Of a stretch of 64,000 nt of DNA, positions 1-7,970 are shown piece by piece. The translations under genes were made by a program, and so were the position numbers. The DNA is taken from contig PXRN01000030.1 in the NCBI GenBank assembly GCA_003021045.1, positions 1 through 64,000 on the forward strand, written 5' to 3'. This DNA comes from Halobacteriales archaeon QS_4_69_34 (GTDB taxonomy: Archaea; Halobacteriota; Halobacteria; Halobacteriales; Halococcaceae). How positions within the stretch are numbered: position 1 is the stretch's first letter; each line of letters opens with the position of its first letter. Under the pieces are notes generated by a model. That model was not told where the DNA came from. It saw only the letters and a program-made list of their open reading frames with translations, and did no database searches.

Positions 1-119
1 TACGCTGCCAACTCTACCGCAAACCAGGGAGAGAAGCACTCGAACACGCTCTTCGAAAGGTGCTCTGACTCACCAACAATGTGCTTCCCAAGAGCGTTCG
101 CGGATTTCACGTCGCTCAC
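1..119 (-). CDS. possible 5' part of an unidentified gene running off the left edge
   Basis: Reading leftwards from a GTG at 117-119 the frame is open to the window edge for 39 codons. The peptide begins MSDVKSANALGKHIVGESEH and continues with an aromatic, mildly hydrophobic stretch (FECFSPWFAVELAA). Its codon use is less GC-biased than the neighbouring genes. I do not recognise a family. The segment is too short to exclude chance, and no clear ribosome binding site was found. It could be a small gene, a membrane protein start or a remnant. Confidence 0.25.
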   Translation of the reverse strand, partial: MSDVKSANALGKHIVGESEHLSKSVFECFSPWFAVELAA

Positions 120-455
120 GGGGCTGATCGCCGTCAGCCTCGCCGTCGTTCAGTCCCGCTGGCAGTACCCGGCGTCGAGCGGCCGCTCCGGATGCCGACC
201 GTTCCGGGGTGCCTGTAATCGCGGCGCTGGCGACCCTCGCGTTGCCGGTGAACGTCGATCCGACGAGCCCGGCGCTCGGCTGTTCGCCGAACAACGCCGG
301 ACTCGAAGACGCCCGAGGTGGCCGTCACGCTCGTGACGGTGGACACCGCGCGTCCGACTCCGTCAGGGTCGGCAGCGCCGAGGCCAGCAGAGGGGACGTT
401 CGGAGAGGGCGTCACGGCGCGCTCATCCGGGCGCGTTCGCCACGCACGTGTCCAG
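120..455. other. intergenic stretch without recognisable gene
   Basis: Open frames exist on both strands but their translations are arginine/proline-rich shadows typical of non-coding high-GC DNA. No RNA gene, promoter or repeat could be supported. It lies downstream of the ArsR-type gene that ends at 456. Confidence 0.5.
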
Positions 456-1379
456 TCACACCTGCTCGCGGCGCACGTCGAGCACGCGCACGTCCCCGTC
501 GATGGTGACCGAGAGCGTCTCGTCCTCTCCGGGGATCGTCAGCCGGACCTCCCAGGGGTCCTCGGCGAGAACCGTCACGAGCGCGTCGTTCCACATGAAC
601 TCCAGCTCCCAGGAGGGGGTCTCGAAGGCGTCGACGCCGTGCTCGTGGAGGAAGGCGACGACCGCCGAGTGGGCCTCGACGCTCTCGCCGACGGTCGTGC
701 GCATGTCGCCGGTGCACCGATCGCACCGGTGGACGACGCGCACCCGCCGCTCTACTGGATTTTCGCGCTCGCCCGATGCCCCTCCCGTGGTCAACTCTCC
801 CGGGGGTCCCTCGGCGACGATCGCCGAGGACATCCGCCCGAAACACCACGTACAGAGTCCGTTCGCCGCGAGCACCGTCTGGGCGCGCGTCCACAGGTCG
901 TACACGCGGAGGAGTTCCTCGGTGGTCCGCCCGGCGAGCGCCCCCGGTGGGAGCGGGAAGTCATGGAAGCCGCGTCCACAGTGAGGACACCGGACGACGA
1001 CGTGCTCGTGGTCGTAGCGCGCCTCCAAGGACTCGCCGCAGTTGTAACACGCGCTGTCGAGCGCGAAGGGCTCGACGCCATGCCCGTCGGCGTCGATCGC
1101 CGCGAGCATCGACCGGCAGACGGCGATCCCGCTGAACAGGAGCGCGTAGCCCTCGCCGGTCCGGTAGATGAAGCGGTCGGTGAGCCGCTTGAGGTGGTAG
1201 TTGAACCGCCCGCTGTCGCCGAGGCCGACCCGCTCGTTGAGCGCCGAAAAGGACACCGCCCGGTCGGGGGCGTCGTACAGCGCGAACAGGATCTCCAGCC
1301 GGGTCTCGTTGGCCAGCAGCCGGAACGCCTCCTCCAAGCGCGCCCCGGTCGAGGCCGTCAGCGCCCCCTCCTCGTTCAT
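456..1379 (-). CDS. ArsR-family winged-helix regulator with zinc-knuckle C-terminal part
   Basis: The 307-residue protein begins with an ArsR-type winged helix (about residues 12-82: FRLLANETRLEILFAL, then a recognition region ending NYHLKRLTDR). This is a class of haloarchaeal DNA-binding regulator. After it come paired CxxC motifs (C111-C114 and C131-C134) and further Cys pairs (CTWC, CDRC), suggesting one or two bound zinc ions in the sensor/dimer half. The start at 1379 was chosen because conserved wHTH sequence begins just after it; the frame stays open upstream only with low-quality sequence. The monocistronic position gives no clue to the target. DNA binding is known for the family; the ligand is unknown. 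Confidence 0.85.
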   Translation of the reverse strand: MNEEGALTASTGARLEEAFRLLANETRLEILFALYDAPDRAVSFSALNERVGLGDSGRFNYHLKRLTDRFIYRTGEGYALLFSGIAVCRSMLAAIDADGHGVEPFALDSACYNCGESLEARYDHEHVVVRCPHCGRGFHDFPLPPGALAGRTTEELLRVYDLWTRAQTVLAANGLCTWCFGRMSSAIVAEGPPGELTTGGASGERENPVERRVRVVHRCDRCTGDMRTTVGESVEAHSAVVAFLHEHGVDAFETPSWELEFMWNDALVTVLAEDPWEVRLTIPGEDETLSVTIDGDVRVLDVRREQV

Positions 1380-1834
1380 GGCTCTCCTGTGTGGCCGAGC
1401 GGCTAAAGCGTGTCTCCGGCGCGATGGGAGCGATCGTGGTGTTCGGCGTGGGTCGCGGTGTGAGTCGTGAGCGTCGGTGGGGCAGCGCGACGAGAACCGA
1501 ATGCCGGTGGAGCGACGCGATGAGTGTGTGCCGGGTAGAGCGAGACGACGACCGGATACAGGGGAAAGCGAGGCGACGCGACCGCGAACGCCGATGCACT
1601 TGAGAGACCGCACCGTCTGCGCCGCGACCGCAACGCGCCACACGCCTTCCACCCGATTGCTCCGTCCGAGCTCTCGGCTACCAGTTCACCACGACCGCGC
1701 CGCCGCCCCCCGCCCCACCCCGTCTCTCACACGAGCGGCCGCGCCGACGAACGGTGCGCAGCCGTGCGCCAGCGTACCGCTCACGGCTCCGCGCGTCGAC
1801 CCATCCCATCGCATACCGCGCTTGCGGCGATCGC
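1380..1834. other. 455-nt intergenic region carrying copy A of a dispersed repeat
   Basis: No gene is supported here. The right half (about 1570-1745) resembles stretches at 11644-11841 and 62299-62481 (see the repeat entries). The left part contains several GTGAGT/CGTGAGCG-type words but no convincing open frame or RNA. Confidence 0.5.
1570..1745 (+). repeat. dispersed intergenic element, copy A
   Basis: Shares ordered blocks with copies B and C. An early block contains CCGATGCACTTGAGAGACCG, followed by ACCCGATT about 60 nt on, then CTCTCGGCTACC and CGACCGCGCCGCC, and finally TCTCTCACACGAGCG. Copy B shares the first and last blocks and copy C shares the middle ones. Spacing is preserved apart from small indels. 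No terminal inverted repeats or open frame were seen. Confidence 0.5.
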
Positions 1835-3130
1835 TCACCGCTCGGCTGCGGCGAGGTCGGCGCGTGCGGCCGCCCGGACCTCCCCGGGATCGAGCGGCGC
1901 GTCGACCCACGCCGGCAGCCGACGGCCGGGTCCCGGCGGGACGACGGCGCTCGCGTATTCGTCGACCTGCTCGCGCTCGGCTGCGGTGTCGTACTCCAGC
2001 CCGTTGAACGCGGCGTCGGCGGCGTAGGCATCGATCAGCTCGGCCGCCGCCGCGCGGTAGCGGTCGGGAAGCGTCCCGTACTCCGGCTCGACGCCGCCGT
2101 CTTCGACCGCCCGGAGGAGCGCCCGGCCGACCGCGCCGCTCATGTCCGCGAGGCCGGCGGGGCCGTCGACTGCCCGGTGGGCGTGCTCGTGGACGCCGAG
2201 GTCGACCTGTGCCGTGCCCCCGAAGCCCACCTCCCGGAAGGCCTCCCCGAGCGTGCCGACTTCGAGGCCCCAGCCCCGCTGGACGCGGAGCCGGCGGGCG
2301 AGCTCCCCGGTGAGGGCGAACTCGCCGGCCAGCGCGTACCGGAAGGCATCGAGGTACCGCAGCACGGGAGCGTCGTGGCGTGCCCGCAGCGCACGCACGA
2401 GCGGCGCGTACAACAGGCGGCACAGCCGGCCGTACAGCCGGCCGTCCTCGACCCGGGCGTAGTAGCCCTTCACGAACGCGTACCCCTCGCTCGCGCCACC
2501 TGCGTCGTCGATGGACCCGGATTCGACCGCGGCCGACTCACCTCCCGTCGACCCCCGTCTCGTCGATCCGAAGCCGTCGGCCAGCGGCGCGAGCAGCCGC
2601 GGGACGTGGGCATGCGAGTACGTCCTGGCGTCGGCGTCGTGGACGACGACGAACTCGTGGTCGGCGGCGAGCCCGAGCGCCAGCCAGACGTCCCGGCCCT
2701 TCCCGCCGGGCGGTCCGTCCCGACTCGGGCGTCCGCCATCGCGGGTCGTTCTCCCCCCTTCGTTCGCGACCGCGCTCGATCCGTCGGCCCGTACCGCCTT
2801 CCCGGCGGTGTCTGCCCTACCGGCGTCGAGGCCGCGGTCGGCGAGCAGGGCGTCGAGCCGGGGGCCGCCACACCAGAGCGTCTCGACGGGGAGCGAGAAG
2901 GACCCGAGCCAGCTCTCGGCCGCGACGGCGCGTGCCGGCCCGGCCCGGAGCGCGACGATCACCCGCGCCGGTTCGACGGCGGCGAGCGTTTCGAGGGTGC
3001 GTTCGGCCGCCGGGCTCCGGCAGTCGCGCCCGGTCATCGGGACGACGATGCAGGCCCGCTCGGTCGGTGCGTCCGGCACGGGATCGGTGACGTCGTGCAG
3101 CGTCGCCACCCGTTCCTGGACGTACTCCAT
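1835..3130 (-). CDS. glucosyl-3-phosphoglycerate synthase-like glycosyltransferase (GT-A fold)
   Basis: The 431-residue protein resembles the GT81/GpgS group, which transfers glucose from an NDP-sugar to 3-phosphoglycerate on the way to glucosylglycerate-type solutes or lipid headgroups. Seen in the sequence: an N-terminal Rossmann-like half, the metal-binding DADA motif at residues 165-168 (VVVHDADARTYS), YAFVKGYYAR at about 217-226, and RGWGLEVGTLGE at about 285-296. The last two are typical acceptor/metal-site segments of this group. Two low-complexity insertions (about 105-146 and 188-214, rich in Gly, Arg, Ser, Asp) interrupt the fold and are probably flexible loops. No phosphatase partner (GpgP) is adjacent, so the product is inferred from the family only. 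Confidence 0.75.
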   Translation of the reverse strand: MEYVQERVATLHDVTDPVPDAPTERACIVVPMTGRDCRSPAAERTLETLAAVEPARVIVALRAGPARAVAAESWLGSFSLPVETLWCGGPRLDALLADRGLDAGRADTAGKAVRADGSSAVANEGGRTTRDGGRPSRDGPPGGKGRDVWLALGLAADHEFVVVHDADARTYSHAHVPRLLAPLADGFGSTRRGSTGGESAAVESGSIDDAGGASEGYAFVKGYYARVEDGRLYGRLCRLLYAPLVRALRARHDAPVLRYLDAFRYALAGEFALTGELARRLRVQRGWGLEVGTLGEAFREVGFGGTAQVDLGVHEHAHRAVDGPAGLADMSGAVGRALLRAVEDGGVEPEYGTLPDRYRAAAAELIDAYAADAAFNGLEYDTAAEREQVDEYASAVVPPGPGRRLPAWVDAPLDPGEVRAAARADLAAAER

Positions 3131-3256
3131 CCGGCTGCCCTACGGCTGTGCCACTCAAACCGGTTGCGATGGCCGGCCGCCCTCCGTCCGCTCCGCTCGA
3201 AGACGAGCGCAGGGGTCCAGAGGAACGAGTCCGGTCCCGCTCCACCGGCGTCGGCC

Positions 3257-4162
3257 CTACCGCCTGCTTCGATAGGCCTCGATCGCCGCTCGGTACCCCT
3301 CGCGGTAGGTGGGATGCTCGAACTCGTAGCCGAGCCCTCTCAACAGCTCGTTCGAGCAGCGCTTCTCGGTTTCGATGCGCCGCCGGGCCGCCGTCGAGAG
3401 GTCGTCCTCGGCCAGCCGCTCGGCTTTCGTCCGCTTTGCGGGAGCGGGGACGCCACAGCGCTCGGCGAGCCAGTCGGCGAGCGCGTGCTTCGAGATCGGC
3501 TCGTCGTCGACGACGAGCACCACGCCGCCGGTGTCGTCGGTCGCCGCGTCGCCCGTTCCTTCGAGTAGCAGTCGTACCGCGCCGGCGGCATCGTCCCGGT
3601 GGACCATGTTGAGGTAGCCCTCGGTGACCGGCCCGTCGAGGTAGCGATCGAGGCGATAGCGGCCGGGGCCGTAGAGGCCGGCAAAGCGCGCGACGAGTCC
3701 CGTGATTCCGTGCTCGGCCGCCTCCTCGCGGGCGACGCGCTCGGCTTCGGCGAGCACCCGGGTCTTCTCGGTCGTCGGTTCGACGGGGGTGGTCTCGTCC
3801 ACCCAATCGCCGCCATGATCGCCGTAGACGCCGGTACTGGAGGTATAGACCAGCCGATCGGGCGAGTCGGTGCGCCTGCCGAAGGCTTCGATGGCGGTCC
3901 GGAGCCCCTCGACGTAGACCTCGCGGGCGGCCGCGGCGTCGCGCCCGCCCGAGCTCGCGGCGAACACCAGCGTGTCGGCGTCGGGCACGGCTTCGAGCGA
4001 GGCGGCGTCGGTGACGTCCGCACGCACCCCCTCGAAACCGGCCTCGCTGATCGCGTCGAGACCCGCGTCCGAGCGCCGGACCCCCACGACCTCGTGATCG
4101 CCCGCGAGCCGGCGGCCGAGTTCGAGCCCGACGTACCCACAGCCGAGGACAGTGACGCGCAT
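3257..4162 (-). CDS. NAD(P)-dependent epimerase/SDR family protein (YeeZ-like)
   Basis: A 301-residue extended-type short-chain dehydrogenase. The N-terminal GCGYVGLELG is the dinucleotide-binding loop. VYTSSTGVYG holds the Ser/Thr region near the active site, and ARFAGLYGPGRY matches the later NAD-epimerase signature. The substrate is unknown; bacterial YeeZ/YeeZ-like relatives are also uncharacterised. The start at 4162 overlaps the TGA of the upstream DUF5791 gene by one base (TGATG), so the two are almost certainly one transcript with coupled translation. The longer frame upstream of this ATG lies inside the DUF5791 gene and is not used. Confidence 0.85.
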   Translation of the reverse strand: MRVTVLGCGYVGLELGRRLAGDHEVVGVRRSDAGLDAISEAGFEGVRADVTDAASLEAVPDADTLVFAASSGGRDAAAAREVYVEGLRTAIEAFGRRTDSPDRLVYTSSTGVYGDHGGDWVDETTPVEPTTEKTRVLAEAERVAREEAAEHGITGLVARFAGLYGPGRYRLDRYLDGPVTEGYLNMVHRDDAAGAVRLLLEGTGDAATDDTGGVVLVVDDEPISKHALADWLAERCGVPAPAKRTKAERLAEDDLSTAARRRIETEKRCSNELLRGLGYEFEHPTYREGYRAAIEAYRSRR

Positions 4163-4587
4163 CAGGGCTTCCGATCGTCGATGTAGCCGTGAATCGTCGC
4201 CAGCTCGTCGAGCGTCATCGGGAGCCGCCCCTCGATCTTCTGTTGGATCTCGCGGGCGTCGAGCGCGCCGTCGATGCCGGACTCGACTGCCTCGACGTCG
4301 AGGACGGCGGTGCTCATCCCCATCAACAGGTGATCGCGCGTCTCGGCGACGATCGCGTCGGCGTCGGGTTCGCTCTCTCGAGCCCCGAGCACCGACGCAC
4401 CGTCTTCGAGGGTGAGATCGGGTGACTCGCCGGCTTCGAGGGCGTCGATCGTCTCGCGTGGCACTCCCGAGGCGTCGGCGACCCCACCGACACCGCGCTC
4501 GTCGATGGCTATCCGGAGCTGCTCGTCGTAGCGCGCGCGCACCTCGTCGGGGGCGAGTTCGCCCGCGTCCGCGACCTCGTGGAACAT
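4162..4587 (-). CDS. DUF5791 family protein
   Basis: A 141-residue haloarchaeal protein of unknown function beginning MFHEVADAGELAPDEVRARY, the usual start of this family. It continues with alpha-helical, acidic sequence (ETIDALEAGESPDLTLEDGA) and ends in KIEGRLPMTLDELATIHGYI. There is no enzyme motif; the helix-turn-helix-like middle could bind DNA or protein, which is inference. It is coupled to the epimerase gene at 3257-4162. The frame is also open upstream for 186 codons, so a longer fused product starting at GTG 5145 cannot be excluded (see next entry). Confidence 0.75.
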   Translation of the reverse strand: MFHEVADAGELAPDEVRARYDEQLRIAIDERGVGGVADASGVPRETIDALEAGESPDLTLEDGASVLGARESEPDADAIVAETRDHLLMGMSTAVLDVEAVESGIDGALDAREIQQKIEGRLPMTLDELATIHGYIDDRKP

Positions 4588-5145
4588 GGCCACGAGTTCG
4601 TCCCGCCGACATACGTGCGTTGCGTTCGCTGCCTGCCGATCGACGTTCGCTGTCTGCGCGGAGCGAGTCCTGCACTCGTCACGAGTCACGATTTCGAGGG
4701 CATCGTCGTAGTCGCTGACCCGCCACCCGCCCTCGACGAGCCCGACCTCGGCGGCGATCCGCGCGACCGGCCCCGACCGGGCGGCGGCCGCCCGGGCGGC
4801 TCCGAGGGGATCGCGCCGCGCCCGTGCCGCGAGCGCCGTATCGTGGGGTTCCGCGAGCGCGACGAACCGACCGGCGGCGACCAGCAGTGCCGTCGCGCCG
4901 TCGCCGTAGACGCGCTCGGTGTCGCCCGCCGCGCCATCGACCCGGACGCACACCGATTCGGCGTCCCGCGTGGCCAGCGCACCGACGACGCTCGCGCGGC
5001 AGGCCGGGCTGTCGGCGAGCCGTCCGTCCGCGGGACAGCCGGTCGCGTCCACGACGAGCCGGTCGCCGAGGAGCGTCGGCTCGCAGCCACACGGCTCGCG
5101 CTCGGGGTCGTCGCTCCGCACTGGCCGCTCCGGCGGTGCCCGCAC
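4588..5145 (-). pseudogene. orphan N-terminal segment resembling haloarchaeal type II/IV secretion ATPases, in frame with DUF5791
   Basis: From GTG 5145 a frame of 186 codons runs into the DUF5791 gene. Its first 150 residues (CGC near the start; DRLVVDATGCPADGRL; ALLVAAGRFVALAEPHD; ARRDPLGAARAAAARSGPVA; IAAEVGLVEGGW) resemble, from memory, the N-terminal accessory domain that precedes the ATPase core in some haloarchaeal VirB11/GspE-type proteins. No Walker A/B core follows. The sequence then degenerates into a Thr/Arg/Ala-rich linker and the DUF5791 start. It may be a truncated ATPase gene, or a real fusion. The assignment is from family memory and unverified. Confidence 0.4.
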
Positions 5146-5218
5146 GCCCCGGCGTGGCCCCGCCTTCGGCCTTGAACTTCAGCCCCGGTCGCCCGTCCGG
5201 GTGGATGGACCGCCGTCG

Positions 5219-6565
5219 CTACGCGAGGCTCGTGCCGTCGAACGCGCCCCGGTCGTACTCGATCTCCATGAGATCGAGCAGCGTGGGCGTGATGTCGAAC
5301 AGGTCGGTGTCCTCACGGACGGTCGTGTCGGGATCGTCGACGAACAGACTGGCGTTCCCGAAGCTGTGCATCCCGTTGCGTGGCCCGGTGCCGAACACGT
5401 CGTCGTGGCCCGAAAAGCCCGCCTTGAGGTCGAAGCCGTGGGTAGGGATCGCCACAAGGTCGGGCGCGATGTCGTCGTGAGCCCCCTCGAAGGCCGTTTC
5501 CTTCTCGACGACGCGCTCACAGACCTTCCGGCCCTCGGGGCCTTCGAGCGTTTCGAGTGCCTTCTTCAGCTCCGTCCGCTTGGCCTCGTAGTCGGCCTCG
5601 GCGACGCCGCCGCGGGGCTCCCGCCCTTCGAGGTTGAGGTAGAATCGCCCGGGGATCAGCGAGTACGCCTCCGCGTCGTCAGCGATGTCGCCGAGGCTCT
5701 CGTGGTCGCCGTCCTCGAAGGAGAGCCAGCCCTCCCGGGCGAGCCACTCGTTGAAGTGGACTTCGTAGTCGAGGGTCGTGAATCCGTGGTCGCTGGCGAC
5801 GACCATCGTGACGTCCTCAGGCAGCGACTCGCGCAGGCGACCGAGGTAGCCGTCGACCTTCTCGTAGAACTCGAGGAACGCTTCCTCGTTCTCGCCGTCG
5901 CGCTCGTAGTCCTCGAACAGGAAGTGGTTGATCCGGTCGGTGGTCATGAACACGCCGAACAGGAGGTCCCAGTCGTCCCGCTCGACGTAGCGGGAGAAGG
6001 CTTCATAGCGCGCGTCGACGGTCTCGTGTGCGTCCTCGACGAAGTCGGTCTTGTCGTCGTCGTGGCCGAGCTTGGCGTTGGTGTCGATGCGGTAGTCGAT
6101 GCTCTGGAGGTAGTCCCGCAGCCCGTCGGGGTAGGCCGCCTTCTCGACGTCCGGGGAGAGGAATCCCGAGACCATCCGCCCGACGTCGCGCTGGGGCGGG
6201 AAGGTCACGGGGACGTTCATCACCGTCGCCGAGCGGCCCTCGCTCTCGACCCGGTCCCACACCCGGGTCGCCTGCACGTCCCGGCCCATCGGCACGTAGG
6301 TGTCGTAGGAGCCCACCTCCCGGTCCTGGAAGCCGTACACACCCGTCTCGCCGGGGTTGACGCCGGTCGTCAGGGAGGGCCAGCAGGCGCTCGACTCGGG
6401 GGGTACGATCGAGTCGATCGCTCCCCCTGAACCCTCCTCAGCGAGGGCAGTCAAGTTCGGAAAGCGATCGGGGTTGTCGGCGACGAGGCTGTAGGGCACG
6501 CCGTCGATCCCGAAGAAGGCGACGCGTGGGGCGTCTTCGCCGCGGAGCCGGTCGAACAGTCCCAT
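5219..6565 (-). CDS. alkaline phosphatase superfamily phosphodiesterase/nucleotide pyrophosphatase-like
   Basis: A 448-residue cytosolic member of the type I phosphodiesterase/nucleotide pyrophosphatase group. Near the start, FFGIDGVPYSLV supplies the first metal-binding Asp. PSLTTGVNPGETGVYGF holds the Thr nucleophile; FMTTDRINHF and VVASDHGFTTLDYEVHFN supply Asp and His ligands; THGFDLKAGFSGHDDVFG and NGMHSFGN supply the last ones. No signal peptide is present. Homologues in archaea act on phosphodiesters or nucleotide sugars, but the substrate here is unknown. The start MGLFDRL at 6565 is preferred to a GTG nine codons upstream because the family begins here. Confidence 0.85.
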   Translation of the reverse strand: MGLFDRLRGEDAPRVAFFGIDGVPYSLVADNPDRFPNLTALAEEGSGGAIDSIVPPESSACWPSLTTGVNPGETGVYGFQDREVGSYDTYVPMGRDVQATRVWDRVESEGRSATVMNVPVTFPPQRDVGRMVSGFLSPDVEKAAYPDGLRDYLQSIDYRIDTNAKLGHDDDKTDFVEDAHETVDARYEAFSRYVERDDWDLLFGVFMTTDRINHFLFEDYERDGENEEAFLEFYEKVDGYLGRLRESLPEDVTMVVASDHGFTTLDYEVHFNEWLAREGWLSFEDGDHESLGDIADDAEAYSLIPGRFYLNLEGREPRGGVAEADYEAKRTELKKALETLEGPEGRKVCERVVEKETAFEGAHDDIAPDLVAIPTHGFDLKAGFSGHDDVFGTGPRNGMHSFGNASLFVDDPDTTVREDTDLFDITPTLLDLMEIEYDRGAFDGTSLA

Positions 6566-6715
6566 GGCCCCGCTCGGGGGGCGGGCGCACAAAGGCGGTT
6601 CGTTTCGGCCGCGCTCGCGGGCGTCGCGGACGCCGGCAACCGACGCCGGTGGACGGGCGCTCGGCTCCGTCGATGCCGGGCACTCTCGGTCGCTACTAGA
6701 GGTCCGCCACCGCGC

Positions 6716-6865
6716 TCAGTGCTCGCTGAGCGGCCGGCCACAGGCCGGACAGCACGCGGCTCGCGTCCGCTCGCTGGTCGGTTCCTCGTTCCCGTCGGTG
6801 TCGAGGTCCGCGGGGATCACGGTCGGATGGGACAAGCCGACGTTCGCGGAGCGTTTGACCGCCAT
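6716..6865 (-). CDS. small haloarchaeal protein with CPxCG motif
   Basis: A 49-residue open frame from MAVKRSANVGLSHPTVIPAD, ending CCPACGRPLSEH. The single CPACG knuckle and basic start are typical of the many tiny zinc-finger proteins of haloarchaea, several of which have roles in swarming and biofilms. A second upstream ATG (6913) would add 16 residues of poorer sequence. It is transcribed away from the DMT gene. The function is unknown and expression is uncertain. Confidence 0.4.
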   Translation of the reverse strand: MAVKRSANVGLSHPTVIPADLDTDGNEEPTSERTRAACCPACGRPLSEH

Positions 6866-7043
6866 CACGGTCCTGCCTACGCGCCCGACACGCAAAAGAT
6901 TACCCATACGCATAACTCATGGCCGGTGGACGCGGGATAACCGCAAGGAATAGCGGCTGCGGGCGACGACTCCCGCACACCGGTTACAGCACGAGCGGCC
7001 ACAGCCGAGGCGGCTATACGTCGCGTGGTGCTAGAGGACGACA

Positions 7044-7970
7044 GTGTCTGCACGATGCCGGCGCCTCGGACTGTTCGTCCTCGCCAGCGTCCTCTTCGGC
7101 GGCACGTTCGTCGCCGCCCGCGCCGGGCTGGCGTACTTCCCGCCGCTGCTGTTCGTCGCCTTCCGCTTCGACCTCGCGGCGGTACTGCTGCTCGGCTACG
7201 TGGCGCTGACGCGCGAACACTGGCTGCCCCGGACCCACCGGGATCTCGTGGGCGTGTTCGTCACGGGAGTCCCGGCGCTGGGGCTGAGCAATGCGCTGCT
7301 GTTCACCGGCCAGCAGTACACGACGAGCGCGGTCGCGGCGGTCGTCTTCAGCCTCGCGCCCGTGCTCACGCCGCTGTTCTCGCTCGGTCTGCTCCCGGAG
7401 GAGCGCCTCTCCGCACGCGGCGCGCTCGGTCTCCTGGTCGGGCTGGCCGGCGTCGGGATCGTCGTCCGCCCCGATCCAGGTGCCCTGCTCGCCGGCGATA
7501 CCCTCGGACGGATCCTCCTTCTCGGTGGCGCGACGAGCGTCGCGCTCGGGAGCGTACTCGTCCGCCGGGCCGACGCCTCGCTGTCGGAGACCGTCACGAC
7601 CGCGTGGGGACTGGTTCTGGGCGCACTCACCCTCCACCTCGTCAGCGCGGGACTGGGCGAGTCCCTCGGTACCGTGGAGTGGACGCCGACGGCGCTCGCC
7701 TCGCTCGGCTACCTCGCCGTCTTCGCCGCCGCGATCGCCTACGTCGCGTACTTCACGCTGCTCGACGAGACGGGCCCGATCCGGGCGAACCTCATCAACT
7801 ACACCATCCCGGTCGTGACCACAGTGCTCGGGTGGCTGGTGCTCGGCGAGACGCTCGCCGCGACGACGGCCCTCGGGTTCGTGGTGATCGCGTGTGGGTT
7901 CGTGCTGCTGGAGTACCGCACGCTCGCCGCGGAGTGGTCGGCGAGCGCGCTCGGCCGTCGCTTCGAGTGA
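7044..7970 (+). CDS. EamA/DMT-family transporter
   Basis: A 308-residue membrane protein with ten predicted transmembrane helices arranged as two EamA repeats of about 140 residues each. The first repeat starts LGLFVLASVLFGGTFVAARA and the second starts near LLLGGATSVALGSVLVRRAD. Members export metabolites or amino acids with proton coupling; the substrate cannot be read from sequence. The GTG start at 7044 was chosen because it sits directly before the first helix. The C-terminus ends in a short cytoplasmic tail. The stop abuts (no gap) the end of the convergent lipoprotein gene. Confidence 0.9.
   Translation: MSARCRRLGLFVLASVLFGGTFVAARAGLAYFPPLLFVAFRFDLAAVLLLGYVALTREHWLPRTHRDLVGVFVTGVPALGLSNALLFTGQQYTTSAVAAVVFSLAPVLTPLFSLGLLPEERLSARGALGLLVGLAGVGIVVRPDPGALLAGDTLGRILLLGGATSVALGSVLVRRADASLSETVTTAWGLVLGALTLHLVSAGLGESLGTVEWTPTALASLGYLAVFAAAIAYVAYFTLLDETGPIRANLINYTIPVVTTVLGWLVLGETLAATTALGFVVIACGFVLLEYRTLAAEWSASALGRRFE

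Noticed and set aside
1388-1480. tRNA-like 5' half (TGTGGCCGAGCGGCTAAAGCG)
   Set aside because: Resembles the D arm of a Ser/Leu tRNA, but no pairing acceptor 3' strand, anticodon stem or T arm (GGTTCAAATCC) follows. Treated as coincidence.
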